Source of the DNA: Buttiauxella izardii
Lineage (GTDB): Bacteria; Pseudomonadota; Gammaproteobacteria; Enterobacterales; Enterobacteriaceae
Assembly: GCF_003601925.1 (NCBI RefSeq)
Contig: NZ_QZWH01000028.1
Coordinates: forward strand, 1 to 64,000
Length of the DNA stretch: 64,000 nt
Direction of reading: 5' to 3'
Shown here piece after piece: positions 40,770-50,657 of this stretch (position 1 is the stretch's first letter; each line of letters begins with the position of its first letter). The notes under the pieces are model-generated. The model did no database searches and was not told the origin of the DNA. It worked only from the letters and a program-made list of their open reading frames with translations. The position numbers were made by a program, and so were the translations under genes.

Positions 40770-42155
40770 ATGTATAACACGACTCTGGCACATCACAATT
40801 ATCAGTTTGCCAGCCTCAAGGAGTTAATGGCAAAAGCATCCCCGGCGCGTTCCGGGGATAATCTGGCAGGTATTGCGGCGCAAAGTGCTGAGGAGCGAAT
40901 GGCTGCAAAAATGGCGCTGGCAGATGTTTCGTTACGTGAAATCCTCGATAACCCACTGATTCCCTATGAAGACGATGAAGTTACCCGTCTGATTATTGAT
41001 ACTCACGATAAAAACGCTTTTCAGGCCATTAGCCATTTAACCGTCGGCGATTTTCGCGACTGGTTGCTTGATGACAGCACGGATACCCAGACACTGCGTG
41101 AGGTCGCAAAAGGCATCACGCCAGAAATGGCGGCAGCGGTCAGTAAACTGATGCGCAACCAGGATTTAATTCTGGCGGCCAGCAAATGCCAGGTCACCAC
41201 TCAATTTCGCAATACCATCGGTTTGCCCGGCCACCTCAGCGTGCGATTGCAGCCCAATCACCCGACCGACGATTTAAAAGGTATTGCCGCCAGCATGCTC
41301 GACGGGCTGTTTTATGGCGCAGGCGATGCGGTGGTTGGCATTAACCCTGCCAGCGACAGCCTGCCTGTGCTGGAGCGGCTGAATCATATGATGGATGACA
41401 TCATTAGCCGCTTTGAGATTCCGACCCAATCCTGCGTACTCACGCATGTGACCAACACACTGCAATTAATTGAACGCGGCGCACCTGTCGATTTGGTGTT
41501 TCAGTCCGTCGCGGGAACCGAAGCCGCCAACAGTGGTTTTGGAATAAACCTCGCATTGTTACAAGAAGCACACAATGCAGCGCTGAGTTTAAACCGCGGC
41601 ACGCTCGGCAATAACGTGATGTATTTCGAAACCGGCCAGGGCAGTTGTCTGTCTTCCAATGCACATCACGGCGTTGACCAACAAACATGCGAAGCCCGTG
41701 CTTACGCGGTTGCTCGTCATTTTAATCCGTTACTGGTCAACACCGTTGTAGGGTTTATTGGCCCGGAATATCTTTATGACGGCAAACAGATTATTCGTGC
41801 CGGATTAGAGGATCATTTCTGCGGCAAACTGATGGGCTTACCGTTGGGTTGTGATGTCTGTTACACCAATCATGCCGAAGCCGATCAAGACGATATGGAC
41901 ACGCTACTCACGCTGCTGTGTAACGCTGGGCTGACTTTCTTAATCGGCGTACCGGGTGCGGACGACATCATGCTCAATTACCAAAGCACCTCTTTCCATG
42001 ATGCCCTTTATGCCCGCCGTTTGCTGGGGCTAAAACATGCGCCAGAATTTGCCGACTGGCTGACACGGATGCAAATTATAGATACGCATGGGCAGCTTCG
42101 CCTCACGGGTGCCAGTCACCCCTTGTTAACCGCACTCCCGCAGGGAGGTACGTAA
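40770..42155 (+). CDS. eutB: Ethanolamine ammonia-lyase large subunit EutB
   Basis: 461 residues (453 in E. coli). The adenosylcobalamin enzyme splits ethanolamine to acetaldehyde and ammonia. Conserved blocks are clear: IPYEDDEVTRLI, LQPNHPTDDLKGIA, FGAGDAV-type GDAVVGINP, YFETGQGS, NTVVGFIGPEYLYDGKQIIRAGLEDHFCGKLMG split by short gaps, CDVCYTNHAEADQDD and GADDIMLNYQSTSFHD. Divergence from E. coli EutB is substantial, nearer to the two-gene EutBC type of organisms without microcompartments (inference). Ribosome site GAGGAAGG. It overlaps eutC by one base; no other eut gene, permease or reactivase is in the window. Confidence 0.95.
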   Translation: MYNTTLAHHNYQFASLKELMAKASPARSGDNLAGIAAQSAEERMAAKMALADVSLREILDNPLIPYEDDEVTRLIIDTHDKNAFQAISHLTVGDFRDWLLDDSTDTQTLREVAKGITPEMAAAVSKLMRNQDLILAASKCQVTTQFRNTIGLPGHLSVRLQPNHPTDDLKGIAASMLDGLFYGAGDAVVGINPASDSLPVLERLNHMMDDIISRFEIPTQSCVLTHVTNTLQLIERGAPVDLVFQSVAGTEAANSGFGINLALLQEAHNAALSLNRGTLGNNVMYFETGQGSCLSSNAHHGVDQQTCEARAYAVARHFNPLLVNTVVGFIGPEYLYDGKQIIRAGLEDHFCGKLMGLPLGCDVCYTNHAEADQDDMDTLLTLLCNAGLTFLIGVPGADDIMLNYQSTSFHDALYARRLLGLKHAPEFADWLTRMQIIDTHGQLRLTGASHPLLTALPQGGT

Positions 42156-42922
42156 TGACTGCCGATGCCTGGACATTATTACGGGAGTTTACTGACGCGC
42201 GTATTGCTCTTGGCCGCAGCGGTGCGAGCCTGCCAACCAAAGAAGTGCTCAACTTTGGCCTTGCTCACGCGCAGGCCAGAGATGCCGTTCACCAGCCCTT
42301 TCATAGCGACGATATCTGTCATGAATTGGCTGAACTGGGTTTACCCACACTGACGGTAGAAAGTGCAGCACCCGACCGGCACATCTATCTGAGCCGTCCG
42401 GATTTAGGGCGCATGCTGAGCGATGAAAGCCGCGAGATGCTGAAAACAAACCAGACCAGAACTAACGATCTGTTGATCGTTATCGGTGATGGGCTTTCTT
42501 CTCACGCCGTCCATCGCCAGGCTGTTGCGCTTGTTCGCGAGTTATTACCGTATACCGAAACGCTCGGGCTAACGCTGGCCCCCATTGTATTGGCCCATCA
42601 GTCACGTGTCGCGCTGGGGGACGATATTGGCGAGATACTTCACTGCAAAGCGGTGGCGATGCTGATTGGCGAGCGTCCAGGGCTTTCTTCACCAGACAGT
42701 CTGGGGGTGTATTTAACGTGGAAACCCGAGCGCAAACGGCTGGAGTCAGAACGCAACTGCATATCTAACATTCGCCCGGAAGGTTTGTGCCATAAAGCCG
42801 CGGCATTTAAACTGGCCTGGTTGCTGGAACAGGCATTTCTACGCCGCTTAACGGGCGTAAAGCTTAAAGACGAAAGCGATAATCCAGCGTTGCATCAAAT
42901 AGTTAAACCGCTATCTCAATAG
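42155..42922 (+). CDS. eutC: Ethanolamine ammonia-lyase small subunit EutC
   Basis: 255 residues, starting at the TAATG overlap with eutB behind an AGGGAGG site. Conserved EutC features: the N-terminal ARIALGRSGASLPT, the SRPDLGRML, LLIVIGDGLSSHAV and IGERPGLSSPDSLGVYLTW blocks, and the cobalamin-site ERNCISNIRPEGL. It forms the (alpha-beta) lyase with EutB and holds part of the B12 cofactor. No N-terminal microcompartment-targeting extension is obvious, since the family core begins within the first ten residues. Confidence 0.94.
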   Translation: MTADAWTLLREFTDARIALGRSGASLPTKEVLNFGLAHAQARDAVHQPFHSDDICHELAELGLPTLTVESAAPDRHIYLSRPDLGRMLSDESREMLKTNQTRTNDLLIVIGDGLSSHAVHRQAVALVRELLPYTETLGLTLAPIVLAHQSRVALGDDIGEILHCKAVAMLIGERPGLSSPDSLGVYLTWKPERKRLESERNCISNIRPEGLCHKAAAFKLAWLLEQAFLRRLTGVKLKDESDNPALHQIVKPLSQ

Positions 42923-42946
42923 CATAATTTTTATCTGGGGTTTTAA

Positions 42947-43555
42947 ATGAAAAAATTAATTTTACTCGCACTAACGCTTATTCCGCTGGCTTCATTCGCT
43001 GCAGCACCTCAACCATTCAATTTTAGTTGTGGGAAAACCGGTGGGGTTTATAGCGATGGGAAAGGCGGTGTGTGGATTGATGGCAATAAGGCCACGGTCA
43101 AGCAGAGCAGCCCGACCTACTGGGAAGCGAGCAGCGGAAAAACGGTTATCAGCATTGGGCGCTCTGCAGAAGGTAATCCGGAAATTTCCTTTACCGGCCC
43201 AAACCGTACACACGGCATCTGTTTAGCTGAAGATGAAGTGAGTTTCGCCCCGGTCGCAGGGAAAAAAACCACGTCTCAAACTGGCCCATCGTTTGCTTGT
43301 GCCGCGGTGAGCAAAGGCAGCATGGAAGATCTTATTTGCCAAAGCAAAACGTTATCGGCCCAGGATGTTAAATTGACCGAAACCTACAAACTCGCGCTGG
43401 CTAAATCCAACAATAACTCGACGCTAAAAGCCGAACAACGTGGCTGGATCAAGGGGCGCAATGAGTGCTGGAAAGAAGACGATAAAAACGCCTGCCTGCA
43501 AGATGCTTATCAGCAACGAATCACTGAACTGCAAAGCAAATATGGTGTGAAGTAA
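42947..43555 (+). CDS. Secreted protein with C-terminal LprI/DUF1311 domain
   Basis: 202 residues with a classic signal peptide (MKKLILLALTLIPLASFAA, cleavage after AFA near 18-19). The C-terminal half (~115-200) is a LprI-like DUF1311 domain with four cysteines (FACAAV, DLICQS, NECWKE, NACLQDAY) and KAEQRGWIKGRNECW. LprI of Mycobacterium inhibits lysozyme, so a periplasmic inhibitor role is possible but unproven. The ~95-residue N-terminal part (FSCGKTGGVYSDGKGG, GICLAEDEV) is not recognised; its cysteine pair may form a disulfide. It lies 24 bases after eutC on the same strand, probably in the same transcript. Confidence 0.85.
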   Translation: MKKLILLALTLIPLASFAAAPQPFNFSCGKTGGVYSDGKGGVWIDGNKATVKQSSPTYWEASSGKTVISIGRSAEGNPEISFTGPNRTHGICLAEDEVSFAPVAGKKTTSQTGPSFACAAVSKGSMEDLICQSKTLSAQDVKLTETYKLALAKSNNNSTLKAEQRGWIKGRNECWKEDDKNACLQDAYQQRITELQSKYGVK

Positions 43556-43564
43556 GTAACAAAC

Positions 43565-43597
43565 ATAAAAAAACCCGGTAGATACCGGGTTTTTATT
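43565..43597. terminator. Bidirectional intrinsic terminator between the LprI gene and der
   Basis: Perfect stem AAACCCGGTA/TACCGGGTTT with a 2-base loop (43571-43592) and T-runs on both strands, between convergent genes. Confidence 0.93.
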
Positions 43598-43627
43598 TTT
43601 CACTCGCGGGTTATTGCCCGCAACGAA

Positions 43628-45130
43628 TTATTTGCTTTTCTTGATGTGCTTGATCAAACGCTTACGTTTACGCATTTGGTTCGGCGTCAGGGTGTTACGT
43701 TTGTTAGCAAACGGGTTCTCCCCTTCTTTGAACTGAATACGGATTGGCGTACCCATTACATCCAGCGATTTGCGGAAGTAGTTCATCAAGTAGCGCTTGT
43801 AGGAATCCGGCAGGTCTTTCACCTGGTTGCCGTGAATCACCACGATTGGCGGGTTATAACCACCGGCGTGAGCGTATTTCAGCTTAACGCGACGACCACG
43901 CACTAACGGTGGCTGGTGGTCTTCCGCAGCCATCGACATGATGCGAGTCAGCAATGCAGTGCTTACGCGGCGCGTGGAGCTGTCATAGGCTTCACGAACA
44001 GATTCAAACAAGTTACCCACGCCGCTGCCGTGCAGTGCGGAGATAAAGTGCACGCGAGCAAAGTCGATAAAGCCAAGACGATAATCCAGTGTCTCTTTAA
44101 CTTGTTCTCTGACTTCGTTGCTCAGGCCATCCCACTTGTTGACCACGATCACCAGTGAGCGCCCACTATTGAGGATAAAGCCGAGCAGAGACAAGTCCTG
44201 GTCGGAAATCCCTTCGCGGGCATCAATCACCAGCAATACAACGTTTGCATCTTCGATCGCTTGCAGCGTTTTGATTACCGAGAATTTCTCAACGGTTTCA
44301 GTGATTTTGCCGCGCTTACGGACACCAGCGGTGTCGATAAGAATGAATTCGCGCTCATCACGTTCCATTGGGATGTAGATGCTGTCACGCGTGGTGCCCG
44401 GCATGTCGTAAACCACAACGCGGTCTTCGCCAAGAATACGGTTGGTAAGCGTTGACTTACCTACATTTGGACGGCCAACGATTGCCAGTTTGATAGGCAA
44501 ATCGATAGGATTGAAGGCTTCTTCTTCCTCTTCGATTTCTTCGTCATCTTCAGAAACAATGCCGTTTTTAGCATTGAATGCCGCCCAGTAAGCCGCATCT
44601 TCATCAATTTCTTCTTCCGGCTCACGCGGATTTTTTTCGTCGATGAACGGAATCAGAACATGTTCAAGCAGTGTGGTGACACCACGACCGTGAGATGCAG
44701 CGATTGGGTGGATTTCACCTAAACCCAGGGAGTAAAAATCAATTACCGCCTGATCCGGGTCCATACCGTCAGTTTTGTTCGCCACCAGGAAGGTTGGCTT
44801 CATACGTGAACGCAGGTGTTTTGCAATGGCTTCATCGGCTGGCATCAGGCCCGCACGCGCATCAACCATAAACAGCACGACATCAGCTTCTTCAATCGCT
44901 AATAACGATTGAGCAGCCATATGCGTTTCAACGCCATCTTCAGTGCCATCAATACCACCGGTATCAATGGCAATGAATTCGCGACCTTCCACTTCAGCAC
45001 GACCATACTTGCGGTCGCGAGTCAGCCCCGGGAAATCCGCGACCAGCGCATCTCGGGTACGCGTCAAGCGGTTAAACAACGTGGATTTTCCGACATTAGG
45101 GCGCCCGACAAGCGCAACCACAGGTACCAT
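43628..45130 (-). CDS. der: Ribosome-assembly GTPase Der (EngA)
   Basis: 500 residues from ATG 45130 ([17 protein letters not shown]), ten more than E. coli. Two tandem G domains each show GRPNVGKST, a DxPGxTRD switch and an NKxD (NKTDG, NKWDG); a KH-like domain follows (~385-500), ending in a Lys/Arg-rich tail ([15 protein letters not shown]). The extra length is in the acidic inter-domain linker ([28 protein letters not shown], ~165-205). Der is essential for 50S subunit maturation. A longer in-frame start at 45151 lacks homology. Downstream of bamB. Confidence 0.97.
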   Translation of the reverse strand: MVPVVALVGRPNVGKSTLFNRLTRTRDALVADFPGLTRDRKYGRAEVEGREFIAIDTGGIDGTEDGVETHMAAQSLLAIEEADVVLFMVDARAGLMPADEAIAKHLRSRMKPTFLVANKTDGMDPDQAVIDFYSLGLGEIHPIAASHGRGVTTLLEHVLIPFIDEKNPREPEEEIDEDAAYWAAFNAKNGIVSEDDEEIEEEEEAFNPIDLPIKLAIVGRPNVGKSTLTNRILGEDRVVVYDMPGTTRDSIYIPMERDEREFILIDTAGVRKRGKITETVEKFSVIKTLQAIEDANVVLLVIDAREGISDQDLSLLGFILNSGRSLVIVVNKWDGLSNEVREQVKETLDYRLGFIDFARVHFISALHGSGVGNLFESVREAYDSSTRRVSTALLTRIMSMAAEDHQPPLVRGRRVKLKYAHAGGYNPPIVVIHGNQVKDLPDSYKRYLMNYFRKSLDVMGTPIRIQFKEGENPFANKRNTLTPNQMRKRKRLIKHIKKSK

Positions 45131-45189
45131 GATAAAAGCCTCATAACTCAAAATTCATCATAAAACGGCGTCAAATCACACCGTTTCTA

Positions 45190-45227
45190 AAAACAGGAAA
45201 CGGCTCCCGGACTACGGGAACCGTTTC
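45190..45227 (-). terminator. Terminator-like hairpin between bamB and der
   Basis: Stem GAAACGGCTCCCG/CGGGAACCGTTTC with one mismatch (45197-45227). The minus strand continues CTGTTTTTA, a weak T-run, so partial termination before der is possible. Confidence 0.65.
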
Positions 45228-45252
45228 GCAATCAATATTGCTTCAGGAAAGT

Positions 45253-46434
45253 TTAACGCTTAATAGCGTATAACGTTCCGTCTTTTGCCTGAATCAGCAG
45301 CTTGTCGCTGGCAACAACTGGCTCAGTCTGGAAGCCAGAACCGTCCACTTTTTGCTGGGCAACAAAGCGACCATCGTCAGCATTGATCCAGTGCATGTAA
45401 CCCTCGCTGTCGGCAACAACCAGATAACCGTTGTACAGAACAGGAGCGGTCAGATTACGGTGCAGCAAATCGCTTTGCGTCCACAGAGTCACGCCGCCAT
45501 CAGCGTTTAACGCGACAACGCGGTCATTCTGATCGACGAGGAAAATACGGTTTGCATCCACGATGAAATCGTTCACTGAGCCCAGTTCACGTTTCCACAT
45601 GATCTGGCCTGAACGTAAGTCCAGCGCAGTCAGGTTGCCGTTGTATGCCAGGGCATAAACAACGCCATTCACGATGACTGGAGTGGTATCAACATCGCTC
45701 AGACGGTCAATTTCAGTTGCACCGGTTGCCTGAGAAATACGTTGTTGCCAAATCAGCTGGCCTTGTTTCATCAGCACAGCGCTGACACGGCCATTATCAC
45801 CACCGACTACAGCAGCACCAAACGCAGTGGCTGGTGCAGATTCGCCACGCAGGGAAAGCGCTGGCATATCCAGGTTCACGGTCCATTTCACCGCGCCGTC
45901 TGCTTCATCAAATGCCTGAAGCTGACCGTTGCTGGTGTGGATCAGAACTAAACCGTCACTCACTACCGGGCGAGAAAGCACTTCGCCAGCGGCTTTGTTT
46001 TGCCACGCAATACTACCATCAGAGGTGTTCAGCGCATAAACCTGTGCTTTCTCACTACCAACGTAAACATGCGCGCCTTCAACCGTTACGCCACCAGAAA
46101 GCAGTGCCGGAAGATTGCTGGAGTAAAAGTTTGTTTTTTCAGACAGATCAACAGACCAGACTTCTTTACCATCATCCGCGTTTACGGCTTTAACAGTACC
46201 ACGGCGGTCTGCGGCATAAACGTTGCCGTCTTGCCATGCTGGGTGCAGATTGGAATAGAAATCACCAATACCGCTACCAACAGAAGTGCTCCATGTTTTT
46301 TCAGGTTCAAACTGGTTTTCAACTGTCGGCAGTGGAGACATTTTTACCACGTCTTCTTCACCGCTAAACAGTGAACAACCGCTGAGCAGCGTCAGAGAAA
46401 TCAGCCCTGGTACAAGTAGTTTATGCAATTGCAT
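45253..46434 (-). CDS. bamB: Outer-membrane assembly lipoprotein BamB
   Basis: 393 residues. The signal peptide ends in the lipobox LLSGCS, with Cys20 as the lipidated residue. The mature part is an eight-bladed PQQ-type beta-propeller with repeated blade motifs (GKEVWSVDL, SDGSIAWQNKAAGE, ADGAVKWTVNL, SGQIMWKREL, GGVTLWTQSD). BamB binds BamA POTRA domains and assists outer-membrane beta-barrel folding; bamC and bepA lie elsewhere in the window. It follows yfgM by 10 bases in the ispG-hisS-yfgM-bamB-der direction. Confidence 0.97.
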   Translation of the reverse strand: MQLHKLLVPGLISLTLLSGCSLFSGEEDVVKMSPLPTVENQFEPEKTWSTSVGSGIGDFYSNLHPAWQDGNVYAADRRGTVKAVNADDGKEVWSVDLSEKTNFYSSNLPALLSGGVTVEGAHVYVGSEKAQVYALNTSDGSIAWQNKAAGEVLSRPVVSDGLVLIHTSNGQLQAFDEADGAVKWTVNLDMPALSLRGESAPATAFGAAVVGGDNGRVSAVLMKQGQLIWQQRISQATGATEIDRLSDVDTTPVIVNGVVYALAYNGNLTALDLRSGQIMWKRELGSVNDFIVDANRIFLVDQNDRVVALNADGGVTLWTQSDLLHRNLTAPVLYNGYLVVADSEGYMHWINADDGRFVAQQKVDGSGFQTEPVVASDKLLIQAKDGTLYAIKR

Positions 46435-46444
46435 CGGGTCCCTC

Positions 46445-47065
46445 TTAGCTCGACAAATTATTAATTTTCATCTGCATCATTTCGCGCAGGGCTGGAGAAG
46501 CGTCAGTGTTTGAGCCTTTGCTCCACGCATCGCGTGCACCTTGCTTGTCCCCTTTGCTGAGCAGCGCTTCACCGCGCAAATCAGCAACAATCGCTACCCA
46601 ACCTTCACCTTTAATACTGTCGAGGGTTTTCAGCGCTGCATCAGATTGCTTTTGTTGAATTTGAACACGAGCCAGACGCGCATTGATCAACGCCTGCAGG
46701 TTTTCATCAGTCGTATTTGCCAGACCTTGCTGCAATTGAGCTGCCGCTTTCGCGAGGTCGTTGTTATCCGCATACTTCTGCGCTAATTCTAATGCCGCCA
46801 GAGCACCATAAGTATTTTTGGTGCCAGCAGCAAATTTCTCAGCCGCACTCAGCGTCGCAGGATTATCTGCACGCACAGCCTCGGTTACCGTTTGATATTC
46901 CAGAGAAGAAGCCATTGCGCTTTCAGCTTGATGACCGTTCCAGTAACGCCAGCCAACCAGTGCGCCAATACCCAGAACGACACCCACTACCAGCGCTTTG
47001 CCATTTTCAGCAAAAAAACGTTTTACCGCTTCAACCTGCTCGTTATCGTTTTCGTAAATTTCCAC
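46445..47065 (-). CDS. yfgM: Ancillary SecYEG translocon subunit YfgM
   Basis: 206 residues. Short cytoplasmic N-terminus (MEIYENDNEQVEAVKRFFAEN), one membrane helix (ALVVGVVLGIGALVGWRYW, ~24-42) and a periplasmic TPR domain (TYGALAALELAQKYADNN, GLANTTDENLQALINARLAR). In E. coli it links PpiD and the Sec translocon to periplasmic chaperones and restrains RcsB. It lies between hisS (36-base gap) and bamB (10-base gap), as in E. coli. Confidence 0.95.
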   Translation of the reverse strand: MEIYENDNEQVEAVKRFFAENGKALVVGVVLGIGALVGWRYWNGHQAESAMASSLEYQTVTEAVRADNPATLSAAEKFAAGTKNTYGALAALELAQKYADNNDLAKAAAQLQQGLANTTDENLQALINARLARVQIQQKQSDAALKTLDSIKGEGWVAIVADLRGEALLSKGDKQGARDAWSKGSNTDASPALREMMQMKINNLSS

Positions 47066-47101
47066 GCAGTCCTTCTCCTTAACGATTAATCACTGGGGAA
47101 A

Positions 47102-48376
47102 TTAACCCAGTAGCGCCTGCAAATGAGCGACCGCGTTAGCTTGTTCAACGGTAGTTTGCTCACCTGTGCGCAGATCCTTCACGACCACCTGACCATTTGC
47201 GACTTCTGTTTCACCCAGCACCAGAGCCGCACGAGCGCCCCACTTATCTGCACGGACGAACTGTTTCTTGAAGTTGCCACCGCCGTAGTTGGTCATCAGC
47301 TTGATAGCCGGGACCTGGTCACGCAATTGCTCAGCTAACAGCATTGCCGCAGCTTGCGTTCCCTGACCTGACGATATCAGGTAAATATCGACAACAGATT
47401 CTGCTTTAAATTCCGGATTAATAGCCTGAACCAGTAAAACAAGACGCTCAAGGCCCATCGCAAAACCAACAGCAGGTGCCGCGCGACCACCGAGTTGCTC
47501 GACTAATCCGTCGTAACGGCCGCCAGCACAAACGGTGCCCTGTGAACCCAGGCTGCTGGTCACCCATTCGAAAACGGTGCGATTGTAGTAGTCCAGGCCG
47601 CGCACCAGGCGCTGATTCACGGTATATGCGATACCGGCAGCATCAAGGTACTGGCACAAGCCTGCGAAGTGTTCACGGGACTCTTCGTCCAGATAATCGC
47701 CCAGCGTTGGAGCGTCATCCAGCAAAGCCTGCACTTCTGGATTTTTGGAATCCAGCACGCGCAGTGGGTTGCTGTACATGCGACGCTGGCAATCTTCATC
47801 AAGCTTTTCTTTATGCTGCTCAAGGAATGCCACTAACGCATCGCGGTAGTTAGCGCGAGCTTCCAGCGAACCAATAGAGTTCAGCTCAAGGCTAACGTGC
47901 TGGTCGATACCCAGCGCACGCCACCAACGAGCGGTCAGCATGATCAGCTCGGCGTCAATATCTGGCCCTTGCAGACCAAAGACTTCAACACCCAACTGAT
48001 TGAACTGGCGATAGCGTCCTTTTTGCGGACGCTCATGGCGGAACATCGGCCCGATGTACCACAAGCGCTGTTCCTGATTGTACAGAAGACCATGTTCGAT
48101 ACCGGCACGCACGCAGCCCGCGGTGCCTTCAGGACGCAGAGTCAGGCTATCGCCGTTGCGGTCCTCAAAGGTATACATCTCTTTTTCAACCACGTCGGTG
48201 ACTTCACCGATGGCGCGTTTGAATAACGGGGTCTGCTCTACAATCGGCAAACGGATTTCACTGTAACCGTAGCTGCCGAGCACCTGTTTCAGAATGCCTT
48301 CAATGCGCTGCCAGATGGCGGTTTCGCCAGGCAGGTAATCGTTCATGCCGCGGATGGCTTGAATGTTTTTTGCCAC
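47102..48376 (-). CDS. hisS: Histidyl-tRNA synthetase HisS
   Basis: 424 residues, the E. coli length. Class II synthetase with motif 2 ([18 protein letters not shown]), the histidine-binding [15 protein letters not shown], and motif 3 ([12 protein letters not shown]), then an alpha/beta anticodon-binding domain (~330-424). It charges tRNA-His. A long structured stretch in the gap before its start may act on the ispG-hisS transcript. Confidence 0.98.
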   Translation of the reverse strand: MAKNIQAIRGMNDYLPGETAIWQRIEGILKQVLGSYGYSEIRLPIVEQTPLFKRAIGEVTDVVEKEMYTFEDRNGDSLTLRPEGTAGCVRAGIEHGLLYNQEQRLWYIGPMFRHERPQKGRYRQFNQLGVEVFGLQGPDIDAELIMLTARWWRALGIDQHVSLELNSIGSLEARANYRDALVAFLEQHKEKLDEDCQRRMYSNPLRVLDSKNPEVQALLDDAPTLGDYLDEESREHFAGLCQYLDAAGIAYTVNQRLVRGLDYYNRTVFEWVTSSLGSQGTVCAGGRYDGLVEQLGGRAAPAVGFAMGLERLVLLVQAINPEFKAESVVDIYLISSGQGTQAAAMLLAEQLRDQVPAIKLMTNYGGGNFKKQFVRADKWGARAALVLGETEVANGQVVVKDLRTGEQTTVEQANAVAHLQALLG

Positions 48377-48400
48377 GTTTATTCTCTACCGAATTTATAC

Positions 48401-48483
48401 AAAAAATGAACCCGAAATCAGACTGTTTGCGTGAGCAAAACGTCTGGCGGGTTCAATCATACACGGGAAGCCGAATGCTTCCC
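48401..48483 (-). ncRNA. Structured element between ispG and hisS, candidate SroE-like RNA or terminator
   Basis: Reading the minus strand after ispG, a stable hairpin GGGAAGC/GCTTCCC (48465-48483) is followed by a three-tier stem: GAACCCG/CGGGTTC (48408-48454), CAGAC/GTCTG inside it, and GTTTGC/GCAAAAC at the tip, then TTTTTT (48401-48406). This looks like a processed small RNA ending in an intrinsic terminator. E. coli has the small RNA SroE in this gap; the identity is inferred from place and form, not sequence recall. Confidence 0.5.
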
Positions 48484-48493
48484 ATGTTTCGCA

Positions 48494-49615
48494 CTATTTT
48501 TCCAACTGCTGGATACTAATACGCTGTGATTCATCAAGCATGGAAGCCTTGGCACGAATACGCGCTTCAAGCTGCGCAATCATGTTTTCGTTATCCATTC
48601 GTTCTTTCTGACGCACACCGTCTTCGTAGAAACCGCTTTTCTTGTGACCGCCAGTGACACCCAAAGTGGACACTAACGCTTCACCCGGCCCGTTCACCAC
48701 ACAGCCAATAATCGAAACATCCATCGGCGTGATGATATCTTCCAGGCGTTGTTCGAGTGCGTTAACCGTTCCGATAACATCGAACTCCTGGCGCGAACAG
48801 GTCGGGCAGGCGATAAAGTTAATACCGCGAGCGCGAATGCGCAAAGATTTCAGAATGTCGAAACCGACCTTGATTTCTTCAACCGGGTCGGCGGCCAGTG
48901 AAACACGCAGCGTGTCACCGATACCTTCAGAAAGCAGTAAACCTAAGCCAATTGCTGATTTCACCGAACCACTACGCATGCCGCCCGCCTCGGTGATCCC
49001 GAGATGCAGCGGTTGATCAATCTGCTTAGCCAGTAAACGGTAAGATTCTACAGCGAGGAAAACATCGGAGGCTTTAACGCTAACTTTGAATTGATCAAAG
49101 TTGAGACGATCCAGATGATCCACATGACGCATTGCTGATTCCAGCAACGCCTGTGGTGTCGGCTCGCCATACTTTTCCTGGAGATCTTTTTCCAGCGATC
49201 CGGCGTTAACACCGATACGGATAGGGATGTTTTTGTCCCGGGCGCAATCGACGACTGAACGAATACGCTCTTCGCTGCCAATGTTACCTGGGTTGATACG
49301 CAGACAATCGACACCATACTCAGCGACTTTGAGGGCGATACGATAGTCAAAATGGATATCAGCGACCAACGGGACATTGACCTGCTGTTTGATAAGCTTA
49401 AAGGCTTCTGCCGCGTCCATCGTCGGTATAGATATACGAACGATATCTGCACCGACTCTTTCTAACGCTTTGATCTGATTGACAGTAGCTTCAACATCCG
49501 TTGTACGGGTGTTAGTCATTGACTGAACGGCGATCGGTGCCCCGTCGCCGATTGGCACATTCCCGACGTAGATCCGTTTGGATTTTCTACGTTGAATTGG
49601 GGCTTCATTATGCAT
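48494..49615 (-). CDS. ispG: (E)-4-hydroxy-3-methylbut-2-enyl-diphosphate synthase IspG
   Basis: 373 residues from ATG 49615 ([19 protein letters not shown]), in line with E. coli at 372. TIM-barrel plus a [4Fe-4S] domain with cysteines in [13 protein letters not shown] and [13 protein letters not shown], the latter carrying the cluster glutamate. It makes HMBPP in the MEP isoprenoid pathway using flavodoxin electrons. It follows rodZ by 37 bases and is upstream of the hisS leader. Confidence 0.98.
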   Translation of the reverse strand: MHNEAPIQRRKSKRIYVGNVPIGDGAPIAVQSMTNTRTTDVEATVNQIKALERVGADIVRISIPTMDAAEAFKLIKQQVNVPLVADIHFDYRIALKVAEYGVDCLRINPGNIGSEERIRSVVDCARDKNIPIRIGVNAGSLEKDLQEKYGEPTPQALLESAMRHVDHLDRLNFDQFKVSVKASDVFLAVESYRLLAKQIDQPLHLGITEAGGMRSGSVKSAIGLGLLLSEGIGDTLRVSLAADPVEEIKVGFDILKSLRIRARGINFIACPTCSRQEFDVIGTVNALEQRLEDIITPMDVSIIGCVVNGPGEALVSTLGVTGGHKKSGFYEDGVRQKERMDNENMIAQLEARIRAKASMLDESQRISIQQLEK

Positions 49616-49652
49616 TACAAATCTCCACAATTACGCGTCATGCTGGCTGCGA

Positions 49653-50657
49653 TTATTCAGCGCTTACTGTCAGACGTGCAACCTGGCTAGTTCTGATAAA
49701 ACGACTCAGGTCGACAGGTTTACCCTGGAACTGAATTTGTACCGCTGCCGGAGCGCCAATTTTCAACTTATACGGTGCCTGGCCCGCTAAATTTAAATTG
49801 CCGTCTTTACGCTGCATACCGCTGAACAATTTTTTCCCGGTTGCATCGGTCACTTCCAACCAGCAATCAGCGTTAAAATTCATGACTAATGCGTTCGGAT
49901 CAGCCGCTGGAGTCGTTGTTACAGCAGCTTGATCGGTTGGCAACGCCGTGTTTGATGCTGGAGCCGTCGTGGCCTGCGCATTGTCGACCGGAGCCTGGCT
50001 TGGCGACACAACTGCGGAAGAATCCGCCGGTGTGGTTTGCTGAGCCGTTGCTGATGGAGTCAGACTTTGCGTTGAATCAGTCGCTGGAGCAGATTGCGGC
50101 GCAGGAGTCTGCACAGGTTGCTGTGCAGAGGTATCGGTAGTCGATGAATCACCCGTATTCAACGGCACTGACTGAGAGTTACTGTTGCTGGCGGAAAGCT
50201 CAGCTGAAGATTGATCCGCCATTGTCGAGATTTCTTCCTGCTGCGCTTTGTGGTTTTGCCACCACCATGCACCCGTCAGGCCGACGACGACAAACAAAAT
50301 GAGCCAGGTAAAGCTCATCAACCAACCGTCACGTTTCTTACGGCGTTTCCCCAGAGAAAAACTTTGCATCGGAGCCACTTTCGCTGCTCTGATCGGTGCT
50401 TGTTTTTCCATCATTGGCAACAGTTCTTCTTCCGGAATACGCACCAGACGTGCATAAGAGCGGATATAACCACGCAGGAAGGTAGACGCTAACTCAGCAG
50501 GCGCCGTGTCATCTTCAATATCCCGAACGGTAGAAACTTTCAGGCACAGGCGTTCCGCCACGGCTTGTTGGGTCAGACCGAGTTCTTCGCGGGCAACACG
50601 TAAACGTTCACCCGTAGTTTTTGCTGCATTTGATTCGTGAGTGGCTTCAGTATTCAT
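49653..50657 (-). CDS. rodZ: Cytoskeletal/rod-shape protein RodZ
   Basis: 334 residues (337 in E. coli). A cytoplasmic Xre-like HTH (~15-85, [19 protein letters not shown]) binds MreB; a basic juxtamembrane patch (GKRRKKRD, 103-110) precedes one membrane helix (111-133). Then comes a periplasmic linker of low complexity rich in Ser/Thr/Gln/Pro/Ala (~140-250) and the DUF4115 beta-domain (~255-334). RodZ anchors MreB and keeps rod shape. Operon neighbours are ispG downstream and rlmN upstream, with a long 440-base gap to rlmN. Confidence 0.97.
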   Translation of the reverse strand: MNTEATHESNAAKTTGERLRVAREELGLTQQAVAERLCLKVSTVRDIEDDTAPAELASTFLRGYIRSYARLVRIPEEELLPMMEKQAPIRAAKVAPMQSFSLGKRRKKRDGWLMSFTWLILFVVVGLTGAWWWQNHKAQQEEISTMADQSSAELSASNSNSQSVPLNTGDSSTTDTSAQQPVQTPAPQSAPATDSTQSLTPSATAQQTTPADSSAVVSPSQAPVDNAQATTAPASNTALPTDQAAVTTTPAADPNALVMNFNADCWLEVTDATGKKLFSGMQRKDGNLNLAGQAPYKLKIGAPAAVQIQFQGKPVDLSRFIRTSQVARLTVSAE

